Source of the DNA: JAGGYK01 sp034716155
Lineage (GTDB): Bacteria > Desulfobacterota > Desulfomonilia > UBA1062
Length of the DNA stretch: 64,000 nucleotides
NCBI GenBank assembly: GCA_034716155.1
Contig: JAYEFR010000030.1
Location: 1 to 64,000, forward strand
Direction of reading: 5' to 3'
The position numbers and the translations under genes were made by a program. Shown piece after piece: positions 1-8,436 of this stretch. Every line of letters begins with the position of its first letter. The stretch's first letter is position 1. The notes beneath the pieces are model-generated. The model did no database searches. It was not told where the DNA came from and saw only the letters and a program-made list of their open reading frames with translations.

Positions 1-45
1 ACCAAAGAAGATATCCTGCGCAAATATGGCGTAAGCATAGAATAG
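1..45 (+). CDS. 3' end of an unidentified protein
   Basis: The first 45 bases read in frame 1 as TKEDILRKYGVSIE followed by TAG, so the window appears to open inside the last codons of a plus-strand gene. The peptide is charged and looks like a normal helical C-terminus, but it is too short to assign to a family. It could also be chance, because only 14 codons are visible. Confidence 0.4.
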   Translation, partial: TKEDILRKYGVSIE

Positions 46-661
46 ATCTTCCCAATATTCCAGCCTGCTCCTATCTGCTTAAATTCCCTCATCTTTACCT
101 ATCACCACTTACTTATTGATTGACGTCAACTATTATTAGTGCATTGACTGAAAAGATAATCATGCGCTTATTTTGACCATGAGATTTATAGAATACCAAG
201 CTACAAACCGCCGTTCTCAATCGCACACTGACCATATTATGGCCTCCTAACGCCGGCTCTGATGGCTTTTGCCTAAACCTCCCCCACTATATCAAATATC
301 CAGGGGTAGGTCTGGATATTCGACATAAACACTCAAAAGGTACAAAACTAAGATGCTACTCCAATGGGGACAGCCCTTGACATGAGACAAAATAAAAACC
401 TGGCCTAACCATTCATTCCAACAAACAGCTAAACGCTACGGTTGAATTCAAACGTTGACTTACTCGATTTAAGGAAAGATTGTCTTCTGTTTATGGTACC
501 AGACCAGAGGATATTTATTGTAAAGATTGCTTAGCACAGGAAGAGGATGAACTTTTTTCTATTGCCGGAGCGAACTTGCCCGCCTCAGGCAGGACAATAT
601 GGGTATTCTGCAAAGGTCTCGGGTTATCCCATTGCCCTTCGTCAATAAGTCTCTGGCAAGA
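46..661. other. intergenic region without a convincing gene
   Basis: This 616-base stretch lies between the stop of the partial first gene and the stop of the oxidoreductase on the other strand, so it is a convergent 3'-3' spacer. Open frames here lack a credible start and family-like sequence. The only recognisable element is at 593-622, which resembles the 3' flank of the short palindromic repeat near 59801-59831. Confidence 0.6.
593..622 (+). repeat. fragment matching the flank of a dispersed palindromic repeat
   Basis: The bases GACAATATGGGT, a short variable part, and CAAAGGTCTC recur with one or two changes just after the repeat copy at 59720-59804 and, less well, after the copy at 40951-41036. 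It is probably a solo remnant of the same mobile or replicative intergenic repeat. Confidence 0.5.
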
Positions 662-2005
662 TTATAACTCCACAACCCTTTTCTCAACACAGGCTCTGTG
701 GGCACGAAAGCACATTATATGGCTCTGCAAAGAGTCCATTGCCGAGGTCAGCCCTTTTCCTCCATTTAATACCTTAACAAAATTTTTCATAATGCCCCAA
801 TCACCTTCAGAATGTCCGATAAGATCAGTCTTTATTGGATATACAATCTTTTTGCCTGTCCTGTGAACATGGACTTCAAGCTGCCCGCCGCCGCCATACT
901 TTCCTCTAAGGGTTGCCTTGCTCCCATCGATCCTAATAGTTCGACACTCCTGTTCTGAAAGGCCATGCATATGGAGCATTGCAGTGATCCCATTATGAAA
1001 CTCTATAGTTGTCACCTGGTGGTCTACCTGGTCGTTATCACAATGATAGACACACCTCCCATAGGGGCCTTCTCTAAGTGCTCTCATTATACCCTCTTTA
1101 GTTAAATCTTCTGTTATTACGGAAACAGGCCATCCCCTGTAATCCACATAATCTCTTACTATCGGCACAAGTTTGGCAAGACGGGGAAATTTCATGATAA
1201 ATCGTACTGCAATAGATGCGGTCCTAGAATCAGTCTTTGTGACACCAAGCTTGATTGGGATACCATGAAGATAGGTATCTATTGCGTTATATTCGCATTC
1301 ATCTGCAACAGGACACCCATCCGTACACCTCTTTGGAGCACCCTTTGGTGCTCTTTGAGACGTAAAGTGATGCAGCCCACCAAATGAGCTGATATATCTG
1401 GGCATGCTCTCTGCAAACCAATAAAGAAGGTCCATGTCATGGCAGCACTTTGCTAAAATCATAGGAGATGATTCTTTACTGTTCCTCCAATTCCCACGCA
1501 CAAAGGAGTGAGCCATATGATAATAAGAAACATTTTCTGCATGGTAGATGGTATAGATATCCCCTAATATTCCATCTGACACTAATTCTTTCACCTTAGA
1601 AAAAAACTGGGTATAGCGAAGCACATGACAAACATTTAAGCTCATACCAGTCTTCTGGGAGGCATTAATAATGGCATTACAGCCTTGTTCTGTCAGTGCC
1701 ATTGGTTTTTCCAGTAATGCATGATAGCCAGCTTCCATTGCCCTTACTACAGGTTCTACGTGCATGGAATCCTGAGTAGCGATGATTGCACCATCAGCCA
1801 TAACGGGTTTACTAAGAATATCTTCCCATGTGCTGAAGACATTTTGATAAGGGATCCTATGTGCAGTGGCAATCCGCTCCCTGCGTTCCTTTACAGGCTC
1901 TGCAACACCTACAATCTTGAGCTGATCAGGATACCTGGTTGCGTAAGACGCATATATGCCCCCCCTATCACCAGCTCCAATGATAATAGCGGTTTTATGT
2001 TTCAA
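662..2005 (-). CDS. Gfo/Idh/MocA family NAD(P)-dependent oxidoreductase
   Basis: Likely a cytosolic dehydrogenase acting on a sugar, sugar acid or inositol-like substrate. The N-terminal Rossmann fold shows a GAGDRGG dinucleotide-binding loop at about residues 10-16 and the family EKP signature at 99-101, followed by the alpha/beta substrate domain. A Cys-rich insertion (CTDGCPVADEC, near residue 230) and the motif AKCCHDMD are seen in a subset of this family. At 447 residues it is longer than the usual 330-390. It is the last gene of a minus-strand set, 4 bases after the GPH-type symporter, which suggests it processes the imported sugar. The substrate cannot be read from the sequence. Confidence 0.85.
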   Translation of the reverse strand: MKHKTAIIIGAGDRGGIYASYATRYPDQLKIVGVAEPVKERRERIATAHRIPYQNVFSTWEDILSKPVMADGAIIATQDSMHVEPVVRAMEAGYHALLEKPMALTEQGCNAIINASQKTGMSLNVCHVLRYTQFFSKVKELVSDGILGDIYTIYHAENVSYYHMAHSFVRGNWRNSKESSPMILAKCCHDMDLLYWFAESMPRYISSFGGLHHFTSQRAPKGAPKRCTDGCPVADECEYNAIDTYLHGIPIKLGVTKTDSRTASIAVRFIMKFPRLAKLVPIVRDYVDYRGWPVSVITEDLTKEGIMRALREGPYGRCVYHCDNDQVDHQVTTIEFHNGITAMLHMHGLSEQECRTIRIDGSKATLRGKYGGGGQLEVHVHRTGKKIVYPIKTDLIGHSEGDWGIMKNFVKVLNGGKGLTSAMDSLQSHIMCFRAHRACVEKRVVEL

Positions 2006-2009
2006 CTTT

Positions 2010-3383
2010 TTACTTACCTTCTCTGATTTCGATTAGCTCTCTTTCTATTTCTTTCTGGGGATAGAAAAGAAATATACAAAAGCCAACAAGGCAAAATATC
2101 CCAGCTACTGGACCAGCCAGCTTAACACCCATTGGATTGGCTGCATCCTTACCAAATGCTGCAAATAGATAGGTCACTATTGCTGCTGCAATGCCATAAT
2201 TGATCTTCATAAACAGCCCCTGAGTACCAAAAAACATGGCTTCTCTCTTCTTCCCGGTTTTATAACCGTCAACCTCGCTGATGTCTGATATAATAGCATT
2301 GGGAATAATCAGTAGAATTGCTACAGGTATTCCGAGTAGGGCCATATGAACCAACCCAGCTATGACCTTGTATTCACCAAACATATCTATTACATAGGTG
2401 AAACTCATAAAGACAGAAAATGATAGAAGCCCTAAAAGCATAAATGCCTTGTTTGAAATCTTACCGGATAAGATACTAATTACAACAAAACATAGGATAG
2501 CAGCTCCAAAGAGTGCCAACATGAGTATGGTTTGGAATCCTGCTTCTTTATTCAGCAAAACTATGGGATAATAAGCAACGATTGTCCTTATTATATTAAA
2601 TGAAAACCAGAATAATATGGTAGGTATCAGATACATGATAAAGGTGCGATTTTTAAGTGTCATTTTCAAAGACTCGAAAAGCTTAACGTTTGCAGGTCCT
2701 CCTTTTGTGTACCTTTTTTCATCAATGACCAGACCTGAGATAAACATTGAAATAAAACCGATAATTGCCACTGCTACCAATGCTGCTTGAAGAGCACTTC
2801 TCCCCCCGAATATTTCTGTGCCCTGAAAAGACTGCCACAATAGAGGGACTCCCACCAGTACGATTCCTCCACCCAGAAGACCAAAGATGGCCTGATATAC
2901 CACAATATTGATTCTATCTTTGTGTGTATGACTCAGTTCAGGAATAAGGGCAAGATACGGGGTCATAAAATAGGTATATAGAAAAAAGTAAAGGCCAAGT
3001 ATTATTGCAAGGTAGACGGCATTTGTAGTGCAAGCATTTCTGCAGGGCGGAAAAAATAGAAGTACAGATAGCAGTGCAAAAGGAAGTGAGCCTGTGATGA
3101 GAAAAAATTTTCGCCTTCCCATCTTTGCCTTTGAGTTATCACTCCAGTTCGCTATAATAGGATCAGCAATTGAATCAATTATGCGGCCAAAGATTATAAT
3201 AATCCCCATGACAGTAAGCCCTAATATAACAGGCTTATTATGTATTAATTCTGAGAGCCCTGATTCTTTTGGCGGAAGGAAAAAGAATACAAGATAGACA
3301 CCAAAAAGGTTATCAAGAGCAGCAAATCCCCCATTTCCATTGGCATATATAATCTGCCTCCATTTACCAAACCTTTGTAGCAT
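2010..3383 (-). CDS. GPH-family (MelB/GusB-like) sugar:cation symporter, MFS
   Basis: A 457-residue integral membrane protein with about 12 hydrophobic segments. The early motif GRIIDSIADPIIANWSD followed by MGRRKFF is the typical loop 2-3 signature of glycoside-pentoside-hexuronide:cation symporters, in which the conserved Asp residues take part in Na+ or H+ coupling. It probably imports a sugar or glycoside across the inner membrane. It lies between galactokinase (161 bases upstream) and the oxidoreductase (4 bases downstream), so transport, phosphorylation and oxidation may be co-expressed. The substrate is inferred only from the neighbours. Confidence 0.85.
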   Translation of the reverse strand: MLQRFGKWRQIIYANGNGGFAALDNLFGVYLVFFFLPPKESGLSELIHNKPVILGLTVMGIIIIFGRIIDSIADPIIANWSDNSKAKMGRRKFFLITGSLPFALLSVLLFFPPCRNACTTNAVYLAIILGLYFFLYTYFMTPYLALIPELSHTHKDRINIVVYQAIFGLLGGGIVLVGVPLLWQSFQGTEIFGGRSALQAALVAVAIIGFISMFISGLVIDEKRYTKGGPANVKLFESLKMTLKNRTFIMYLIPTILFWFSFNIIRTIVAYYPIVLLNKEAGFQTILMLALFGAAILCFVVISILSGKISNKAFMLLGLLSFSVFMSFTYVIDMFGEYKVIAGLVHMALLGIPVAILLIIPNAIISDISEVDGYKTGKKREAMFFGTQGLFMKINYGIAAAIVTYLFAAFGKDAANPMGVKLAGPVAGIFCLVGFCIFLFYPQKEIERELIEIREGK

Positions 3384-3544
3384 AATAACCTCCTTTATTC
3401 AAATGACCTTACTTGTAATTGCCCAAAATCTTGGAGGTTTCGAGCAATTAATTGCAAAGTGCCTGCTTGTGCGTGCCGTATAAATTCGAGTTTTGCATTT
3501 TGCAATCTTCATTTTTCATTGTCTGCTTAACATTCTATTGAATT

Positions 3545-4714
3545 TTAAACAGATACCTTTACTCCATCCACTAGATTAAAGTGATATACTTGTGCATTCA
3601 GGCCAAATTGGTGCTGGTAGTCTTGGCTGACCTTATCGGCAAAATCAGTTGTTGCCCTTTTTTGTACAAGATTCAATGTACATCCGCCAAATCCACCCCC
3701 CATCATCCTACCACCAGCACAGGCAGGGTGCTCTAGGGCCGAACTTACAAGAAAGTCTAATTCCTTACAGCTAACCTCATATTCTCTCTTCAGACTTTCA
3801 TGAGACTGGACCAGAATCTTACCCAAGGACTCAAAATCACCTTTCAACAAGTATGCCTCTGCCTCTCTAACCCTCTGATTTTCATTAATGACGTGGCGTA
3901 GTCTCTTTCGCCATGGCTCTGATGGTGTGGGAGGAAAGTTTTTTAGATGAGATGCTGTAATATCCCGAAAATGGTTGATAGACAGTCCAGATTGCCTAAG
4001 ATATCTTAAACCTTGCTTACACTCCTCCACACGTTCCATATACTTGCTACCAGCCAACTCCCTATGTATACCAGAATCCACCACAACCCATATCCAATCT
4101 TGCATATCAGCTTTAAATCTCCGATAGTCCATTGAGCAAAAATCGATAGCATGAAAATATCCTTTGCGAGAAAATTGTGATGCAAATTGATCTAAGAGCC
4201 CACTTTTGATATTCAAGAATTCATGGTCAACACGGCTGCAGAGCTTGATCAATTCCAGATCCTTTAAATCTACCTTATACATGCTGCGAAGTGCATTCAT
4301 TAGTGCCACTTCAAGTGCTCCTGAAGAGGATAGTCCGGACCCAATTGGAATATTTCCGCCAATGCTTGCCTCAAGGCCATGAGATAGCGGAAATAAACTA
4401 TCAAATACAGCTATCACCCCAGTAATATAGCGCTGCCAATTTTGAAAGGGTTCAAAGTGCTCTCCCAACTCACAGGTTAATTCTGATTGAAAGTCTAAAC
4501 TTTCCACCACGATGCGTTTATCACTCCGAGGCCGAAGGCTTACAAGGATCCAACGATCGATTGCAGCCGGCATGGCCAGACCACCGTTATAATCCGTGTG
4601 TTCACCAATGATATTGATTCTGCCTGGGGCTGCAGCTGTACACAAGGGCTTACCACCAAAACGTTGAACAAATCTTGATCTGCTCTTGTCCATGAATTTT
4701 TCTAGATCACACAT
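3545..4714 (-). CDS. galK: galactokinase-like GHMP sugar kinase
   Basis: Phosphorylates galactose, or a related sugar such as N-acetylgalactosamine, at C1 with ATP. All three GHMP kinase motifs are visible: the galactokinase signature GRINIIGEHTDYNGG at residues 31-45, the glycine/serine-rich ATP loop GSGLSSSGALEV, and the C-terminal GGRMMGGGFGGCT. The length of 389 residues is normal. The start overlaps the 3' end of the upstream nucleotidyltransferase by 8 bases, implying translational coupling. Pairing with a sugar-1-phosphate nucleotidyltransferase suggests sugar-1-P made here was meant to be converted to a nucleotide sugar. The exact sugar is uncertain. Confidence 0.88.
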   Translation of the reverse strand: MCDLEKFMDKSRSRFVQRFGGKPLCTAAAPGRINIIGEHTDYNGGLAMPAAIDRWILVSLRPRSDKRIVVESLDFQSELTCELGEHFEPFQNWQRYITGVIAVFDSLFPLSHGLEASIGGNIPIGSGLSSSGALEVALMNALRSMYKVDLKDLELIKLCSRVDHEFLNIKSGLLDQFASQFSRKGYFHAIDFCSMDYRRFKADMQDWIWVVVDSGIHRELAGSKYMERVEECKQGLRYLRQSGLSINHFRDITASHLKNFPPTPSEPWRKRLRHVINENQRVREAEAYLLKGDFESLGKILVQSHESLKREYEVSCKELDFLVSSALEHPACAGGRMMGGGFGGCTLNLVQKRATTDFADKVSQDYQHQFGLNAQVYHFNLVDGVKVSV

Positions 4715-5411
4715 ACCTGTCTCGAACTATCCCTTCTGCCCATGCAAGACCATTAGGTGTATTCAAGCCAACTAGCTCTCTATAATCTTTTACCTTCACT
4801 GTGTCTACCTTTAAACCCTCGTTTAATAGCATCTCAATAATATCTGTAAGATAAAATTCATCTGTTACAGAATCAGGTTTTATCTTTTTCACATAATCAA
4901 TTAATACACGGGTATTAAAGATATAATGGGAAGTCATGTATTCATTTAAGCGCTTTTCTTCTGGTGATGCCCATTGCTCTTCAACACACTTAATCACATT
5001 TCCAGATGTATCACGAACTACACGGGCATAAGGAAATGGCCTTGGGAAATCTCCTGTAAGAAATGTACAATCAGCCAGGCTCTGATAATGATGATCGATC
5101 AACAGCTGAATTGTATCAGGTCTTATTAATGGACTATCTCCAACAAAGACCAATACATCTTTGTATTCTGCTATTAATGAACTTGCTACTAAAACAGCAT
5201 GAGCCGTCCCTTTTTGCTCTTCTTGCAGCACATAGGTAAATCTATTACCCAATGCGCCTTTAATCTCATCTGCACCATGCCCTACAACAATAGCTATATG
5301 GTTCACACCAGTCTGCTTAAGGAACAAACAGTACCAGGTCTTGACTTTTGACACAAGTGTTAATCCGGGATAGTAATAGTCCATGTCAAGACCATTAAGT
5401 GAATATTTCAA
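4707..5411 (-). CDS. GlmU-like sugar-1-phosphate nucleotidyltransferase, N-terminus missing
   Basis: The 234 residues match the body of a GlmU-type NTP-transferase: VVGHGADEIKGAL, the QEEQKGTAHAV nucleotide/base-contact segment, and FVGDSPLIRPDT, which carries the metal-binding Asp. The family's N-terminal LAAGxGTRM signature, which binds the triphosphate, is absent. The frame opens with a short atypical stretch, and immediately upstream there is a faint AGMR-stop-R remnant in the same frame. The C-terminal acyltransferase domain of full GlmU is also absent. The gene may be decaying or use a diverged start; activity is doubtful. It overlaps galactokinase by 8 bases. Confidence 0.6.
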   Translation of the reverse strand: MKYSLNGLDMDYYYPGLTLVSKVKTWYCLFLKQTGVNHIAIVVGHGADEIKGALGNRFTYVLQEEQKGTAHAVLVASSLIAEYKDVLVFVGDSPLIRPDTIQLLIDHHYQSLADCTFLTGDFPRPFPYARVVRDTSGNVIKCVEEQWASPEEKRLNEYMTSHYIFNTRVLIDYVKKIKPDSVTDEFYLTDIIEMLLNEGLKVDTVKVKDYRELVGLNTPNGLAWAEGIVRDRYV

Positions 5412-5521
5412 TGCCCTTTATCTCATACCTGCAAAGGGAAAATATCATTTTAAAAAACTTGAGATGGGTATTGAGAAGGAAATATTAAGTGAAGTTTAGA
5501 GACCTGGCTCCTAAAAGCAAG

Positions 5522-5595
5522 TGCGCCCAGCAGGATTCGAACCTGCGGCCTTCGGATTCGTAGTCCGACGCTCTATCCAACTGAGCTATGGGCGC
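5522..5595 (-). tRNA. tRNA-Arg (anticodon ACG)
   Basis: The minus strand folds as a full cloverleaf: acceptor GCGCCCA pairs with TGGGCGC, a D arm with AGCTCAGTTGGATAGAG, anticodon loop CTACGAA with ACG at its centre, and a T arm with GGTTCGAATCC. ACG is read as ICG after deamination and decodes CGU/CGC/CGA arginine codons. The 3' CCA is not encoded. It lies 110 bases before the sugar module, in the same direction. Confidence 0.97.
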
Positions 5596-5650
5596 TTAAA
5601 TAAATAGAGACAACCTTATAAAACCTAATCAAGGCGGAGTCAATACACAC

Positions 5651-5680
5651 AATAAAAAAAGGGACCTAAGTGGTCCCTTT
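5651..5680 (-). terminator. rho-independent terminator of the atp operon
   Basis: On the minus strand AAAGGGACC and GGTCCCTTT form a perfect 9-bp stem around a 5-base loop, followed by a run of T. It begins 24 bases after the atpC stop, in the right direction to end the ATP synthase transcript. Confidence 0.9.
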
Positions 5681-5704
5681 CTAACATAAACTTCAGCTTA
5701 ACCT

Positions 5705-6121
5705 TTATCTTTCAGCAACAGTCTCTGCGACCATAATCTTTACCTCGGCACGCCTTAAACGCTCAGCCCACTTGTTATACGCCGGATCATCATTAGAAAG
5801 GCTATCCACCTTGCCTTGTGCGATCTCAAGATCCTTCCTTGCCTGGTCTATATCGATGTCTTCTGCTCTATCTGCTGTCTCGGCAAGGATAATAACCCTG
5901 CTACCTGTTACCTCTGCAAAACCACCGCCTACCGCCAGATAGATATCTTTATCCTCAGCCTTTGCAATAACCTGTCCAGCCCTGAGTGTGGTCAAAAATG
6001 GGGTGTGCCCTGGCAAAGCACCAAACTCCCCTGCTGCACCCGGCGCAACCACCTCTTCAACCCTGCGACTAAGCACAACCCTCTCCGGAGTAACCACTTC
6101 TAATTGCATATATTCAGCCAT
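5705..6121 (-). CDS. atpC: ATP synthase F1 epsilon subunit
   Basis: Central-stalk subunit that links gamma to the c-ring and can inhibit ATP hydrolysis. The N-terminal beta-sandwich carries the typical sequence VVTPERVVLS and GEFGALPGHTPFLT; the C-terminal two-helix domain follows, giving 138 residues as expected. It is the last gene of the operon, 15 bases after atpD and just before the terminator. Confidence 0.97.
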   Translation of the reverse strand: MAEYMQLEVVTPERVVLSRRVEEVVAPGAAGEFGALPGHTPFLTTLRAGQVIAKAEDKDIYLAVGGGFAEVTGSRVIILAETADRAEDIDIDQARKDLEIAQGKVDSLSNDDPAYNKWAERLRRAEVKIMVAETVAER

Positions 6122-6136
6122 AGCTAAACCCCTTGT

Positions 6137-7543
6137 CTATTCGGCCAATGTTTTGGCCTTTTCCAGCGCCTCTTCTATTGGACCTACCATATAAAATGCC
6201 TGTTCAGGTATATCATCCATCTCGCCACTGGTAATCTTCTTAAATCCTTCTATGGTATCCTTTAATTCCACATACTTGCCTTCTGTTCCTGTAAACGCCT
6301 CTGCCACAAAGAAAGGCTGCGAAAGGAATCTCTGGATCTTTCTCGCCCTGGACACTATTAATTTATCATCCTCAGAGAGTTCGTCCATACCCAAGATTGC
6401 TATGATATCCTGCAATTCCTTATATTTCTGCATTATTTGCTGAATCTCTCTTGCAACACCATAGTGATCTTCCCCTATAACCTTGGCATCCAAAATCCTG
6501 GATGTGGAATCCAAAGGATCAACAGCAGGATAGATCCCCAGCTCAACGATCTGACGTGACAATACCGTAGTAGCATCAAGGTGGCCGAATGTGGTTGCAG
6601 GGGCAGGGTCAGTAAGGTCATCTGCAGGGACATAAATAGCCTGAACAGACGTAATCGATCCGTTCTGAGTCGAGGTGATCCTCTCCTGTAACTCTCCCAA
6701 GTCAGTACCCAATGTAGGCTGGTAACCAACAGCAGAAGGCATACGACCCAGTAGAGCTGAAACCTCCATGCCGGCCTGGGTAAATCTAAATATATTGTCA
6801 ATGAATAAAAGCACATCCTGGTGCTGTTCATCCCTGAAATATTCTGCCACAGCCAATCCGGAAAGTCCCACCCGGGCCCTTGCTCCCGGTGGCTCGTTCA
6901 TCTGTCCATAGATTAATGCCGCCTTGTCCATGACACCGGATTCCTTCATCTCCAGCCACAGATCATTCCCCTCTCGAGTACGCTCACCAACCCCCGAGAA
7001 TACAGAATAGCCACCATGTTTCATAGCAATATTGTGAATAAGCTCCATGATGAATACTGTCTTACCAACACCAGCTCCGCCAAAGAGTCCGATTTTCCCC
7101 CCACGCATGTACGGAGTTAAAAGATCAATTACCTTAATGCCGGTTTCAAAGGACTCAATTGTGGTTCTCTGCTCCGTAAATGCAGGCGCATCCCTGTGGA
7201 TGGGATTCCTTTTTTCCGTAACTATGGGAGGACCTTCATCCACTGGATTGCCAACCACATTAATAATTCTGCCCAAAACCTCATTGCCAACAGGCACGGT
7301 TATCGGCCCGCCTGAGTCCCTCACCTCCATGCCTCTGACCAGACCGTCAGTACTGTCCATTGCAATAGTGCGCACTGTCTTATTTCCTAAATGCTGGGCA
7401 ACCTCTAATACCAGATTATCCTCTTCATCTGAAAGATAAGGATTGCTTATAAACAATGCATTATATATGTCAGGCAGATCTCCTGTACCGAACTCAACAT
7501 CGACAACAGCGCCTATAACCTGTGAAACCTTTCCTACACTCAT
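6137..7543 (-). CDS. atpD: ATP synthase F1 beta subunit
   Basis: Catalytic subunit of F1. The P-loop GGAGVGKTVFIMELI, the GERTREGNDLW segment with the catalytic Glu, the LLFIDNIFRFTQAG Walker B region, and the family signature PAVDPLDSTS are all present. Length 468 is standard. It sits between gamma and epsilon in the usual F1 order and shows no unusual feature. It is a good phylogenetic marker for placing this organism. Confidence 0.99.
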   Translation of the reverse strand: MSVGKVSQVIGAVVDVEFGTGDLPDIYNALFISNPYLSDEEDNLVLEVAQHLGNKTVRTIAMDSTDGLVRGMEVRDSGGPITVPVGNEVLGRIINVVGNPVDEGPPIVTEKRNPIHRDAPAFTEQRTTIESFETGIKVIDLLTPYMRGGKIGLFGGAGVGKTVFIMELIHNIAMKHGGYSVFSGVGERTREGNDLWLEMKESGVMDKAALIYGQMNEPPGARARVGLSGLAVAEYFRDEQHQDVLLFIDNIFRFTQAGMEVSALLGRMPSAVGYQPTLGTDLGELQERITSTQNGSITSVQAIYVPADDLTDPAPATTFGHLDATTVLSRQIVELGIYPAVDPLDSTSRILDAKVIGEDHYGVAREIQQIMQKYKELQDIIAILGMDELSEDDKLIVSRARKIQRFLSQPFFVAEAFTGTEGKYVELKDTIEGFKKITSGEMDDIPEQAFYMVGPIEEALEKAKTLAE

Positions 7544-7566
7544 AATCTACTCCTTATTCAATATTT

Positions 7567-8427
7567 TTACCCCTTGAGTGCCTCAGCGCCACCCACCACC
7601 TCCATCAACTCGGTGGTAATAGCAGCTTGCCTGGCACGGTTATATTTAATAGATAACTTATCTATCATCTCAACCGCATTGCCTGATGCGTTTTCCATAG
7701 CTGTCATCCTTGCCCCATGTTCTGATGCGGCTGATTCAAGAAGCGCCCTGTAAAAGAATATCCTGAGACTCATGGGAATCAGGGTATCCAAAAGGGCCTC
7801 TTCTGAAGGCTCATAAAGGTATTCCACCGTGGACATCTCATCATCTGCCTCCATGGGCTCAACAGGTAAGATTTTATCTACGTGCAGGACCTGCCGCATA
7901 GCAGACTTAAACTCGTTGAAGATGATAGTCAGCTCATCAAACTCTTCTTTGATATATCCGTCTATAAGATCATCAGCAATCTCTACTGCAAGCTGATACG
8001 TGGGAGTCCCTATCATGGTGCTTTTCCTGACTGGAAATCCCTTTCTTTTGAAGTAATCACCAGAGCGTCTACCTGCTAGAACCAAAGAATAATTCTCATA
8101 ACGACCTTCATTCTCATTAGCGAAGGCCTCTGCCGCTCGAAAGACATTATGATTAAATGCCCCACACAGACCTCTGTCCGAGGCGATTACCACCAAAACC
8201 CCTTTCTTGGGTTCCCGAACCTGTAATAAAGGATGCACGTCAGGATTGGTCCTTGTTACTAACGATACCAGCACCTCATTCATCTTTATCGCATATGGTC
8301 TGGCAGCAATAATACTGGATTGAGCACGCCTCAACTTTGCAGCAGCCACCATACGCATGGCCCTTGTTATCTGCTCTGTCTTCTTAACAGATTCAATCCG
8401 TTTTTTCAGATCCTTTAAGTTTGGCAT
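7567..8427 (-). CDS. atpG: ATP synthase F1 gamma subunit
   Basis: Rotor shaft of F1. The N-terminal helix (LKKRIESVKKTEQITRAMRMVAAAKLRRAQ, in overlapping parts) and the C-terminal helix with ENASGNAVEMIDKLS and RQAAITTELMEVVGGAEAL are the two conserved coiled-coil segments; the Rossmann-like middle contains VIASDRGLCGAFN. Length 286 is normal. It is placed between alpha and beta. Confidence 0.98.
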   Translation of the reverse strand: MPNLKDLKKRIESVKKTEQITRAMRMVAAAKLRRAQSSIIAARPYAIKMNEVLVSLVTRTNPDVHPLLQVREPKKGVLVVIASDRGLCGAFNHNVFRAAEAFANENEGRYENYSLVLAGRRSGDYFKRKGFPVRKSTMIGTPTYQLAVEIADDLIDGYIKEEFDELTIIFNEFKSAMRQVLHVDKILPVEPMEADDEMSTVEYLYEPSEEALLDTLIPMSLRIFFYRALLESAASEHGARMTAMENASGNAVEMIDKLSIKYNRARQAAITTELMEVVGGAEALKG

Positions 8428-8436
8428 TATATCTCC

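Noticed and set aside
480..866. A plus-strand open frame of 128 codons
   Set aside because: It overlaps the 3' end of the oxidoreductase on the other strand and contains the 593-622 repeat remnant; no family pattern or good start site.
6475..6831. Long frames antisense or out of frame within the atp genes (also around 9398-9972 and 11954-12751)
   Set aside because: They lie inside strongly conserved ATP synthase genes and are shadows created by their codon use.
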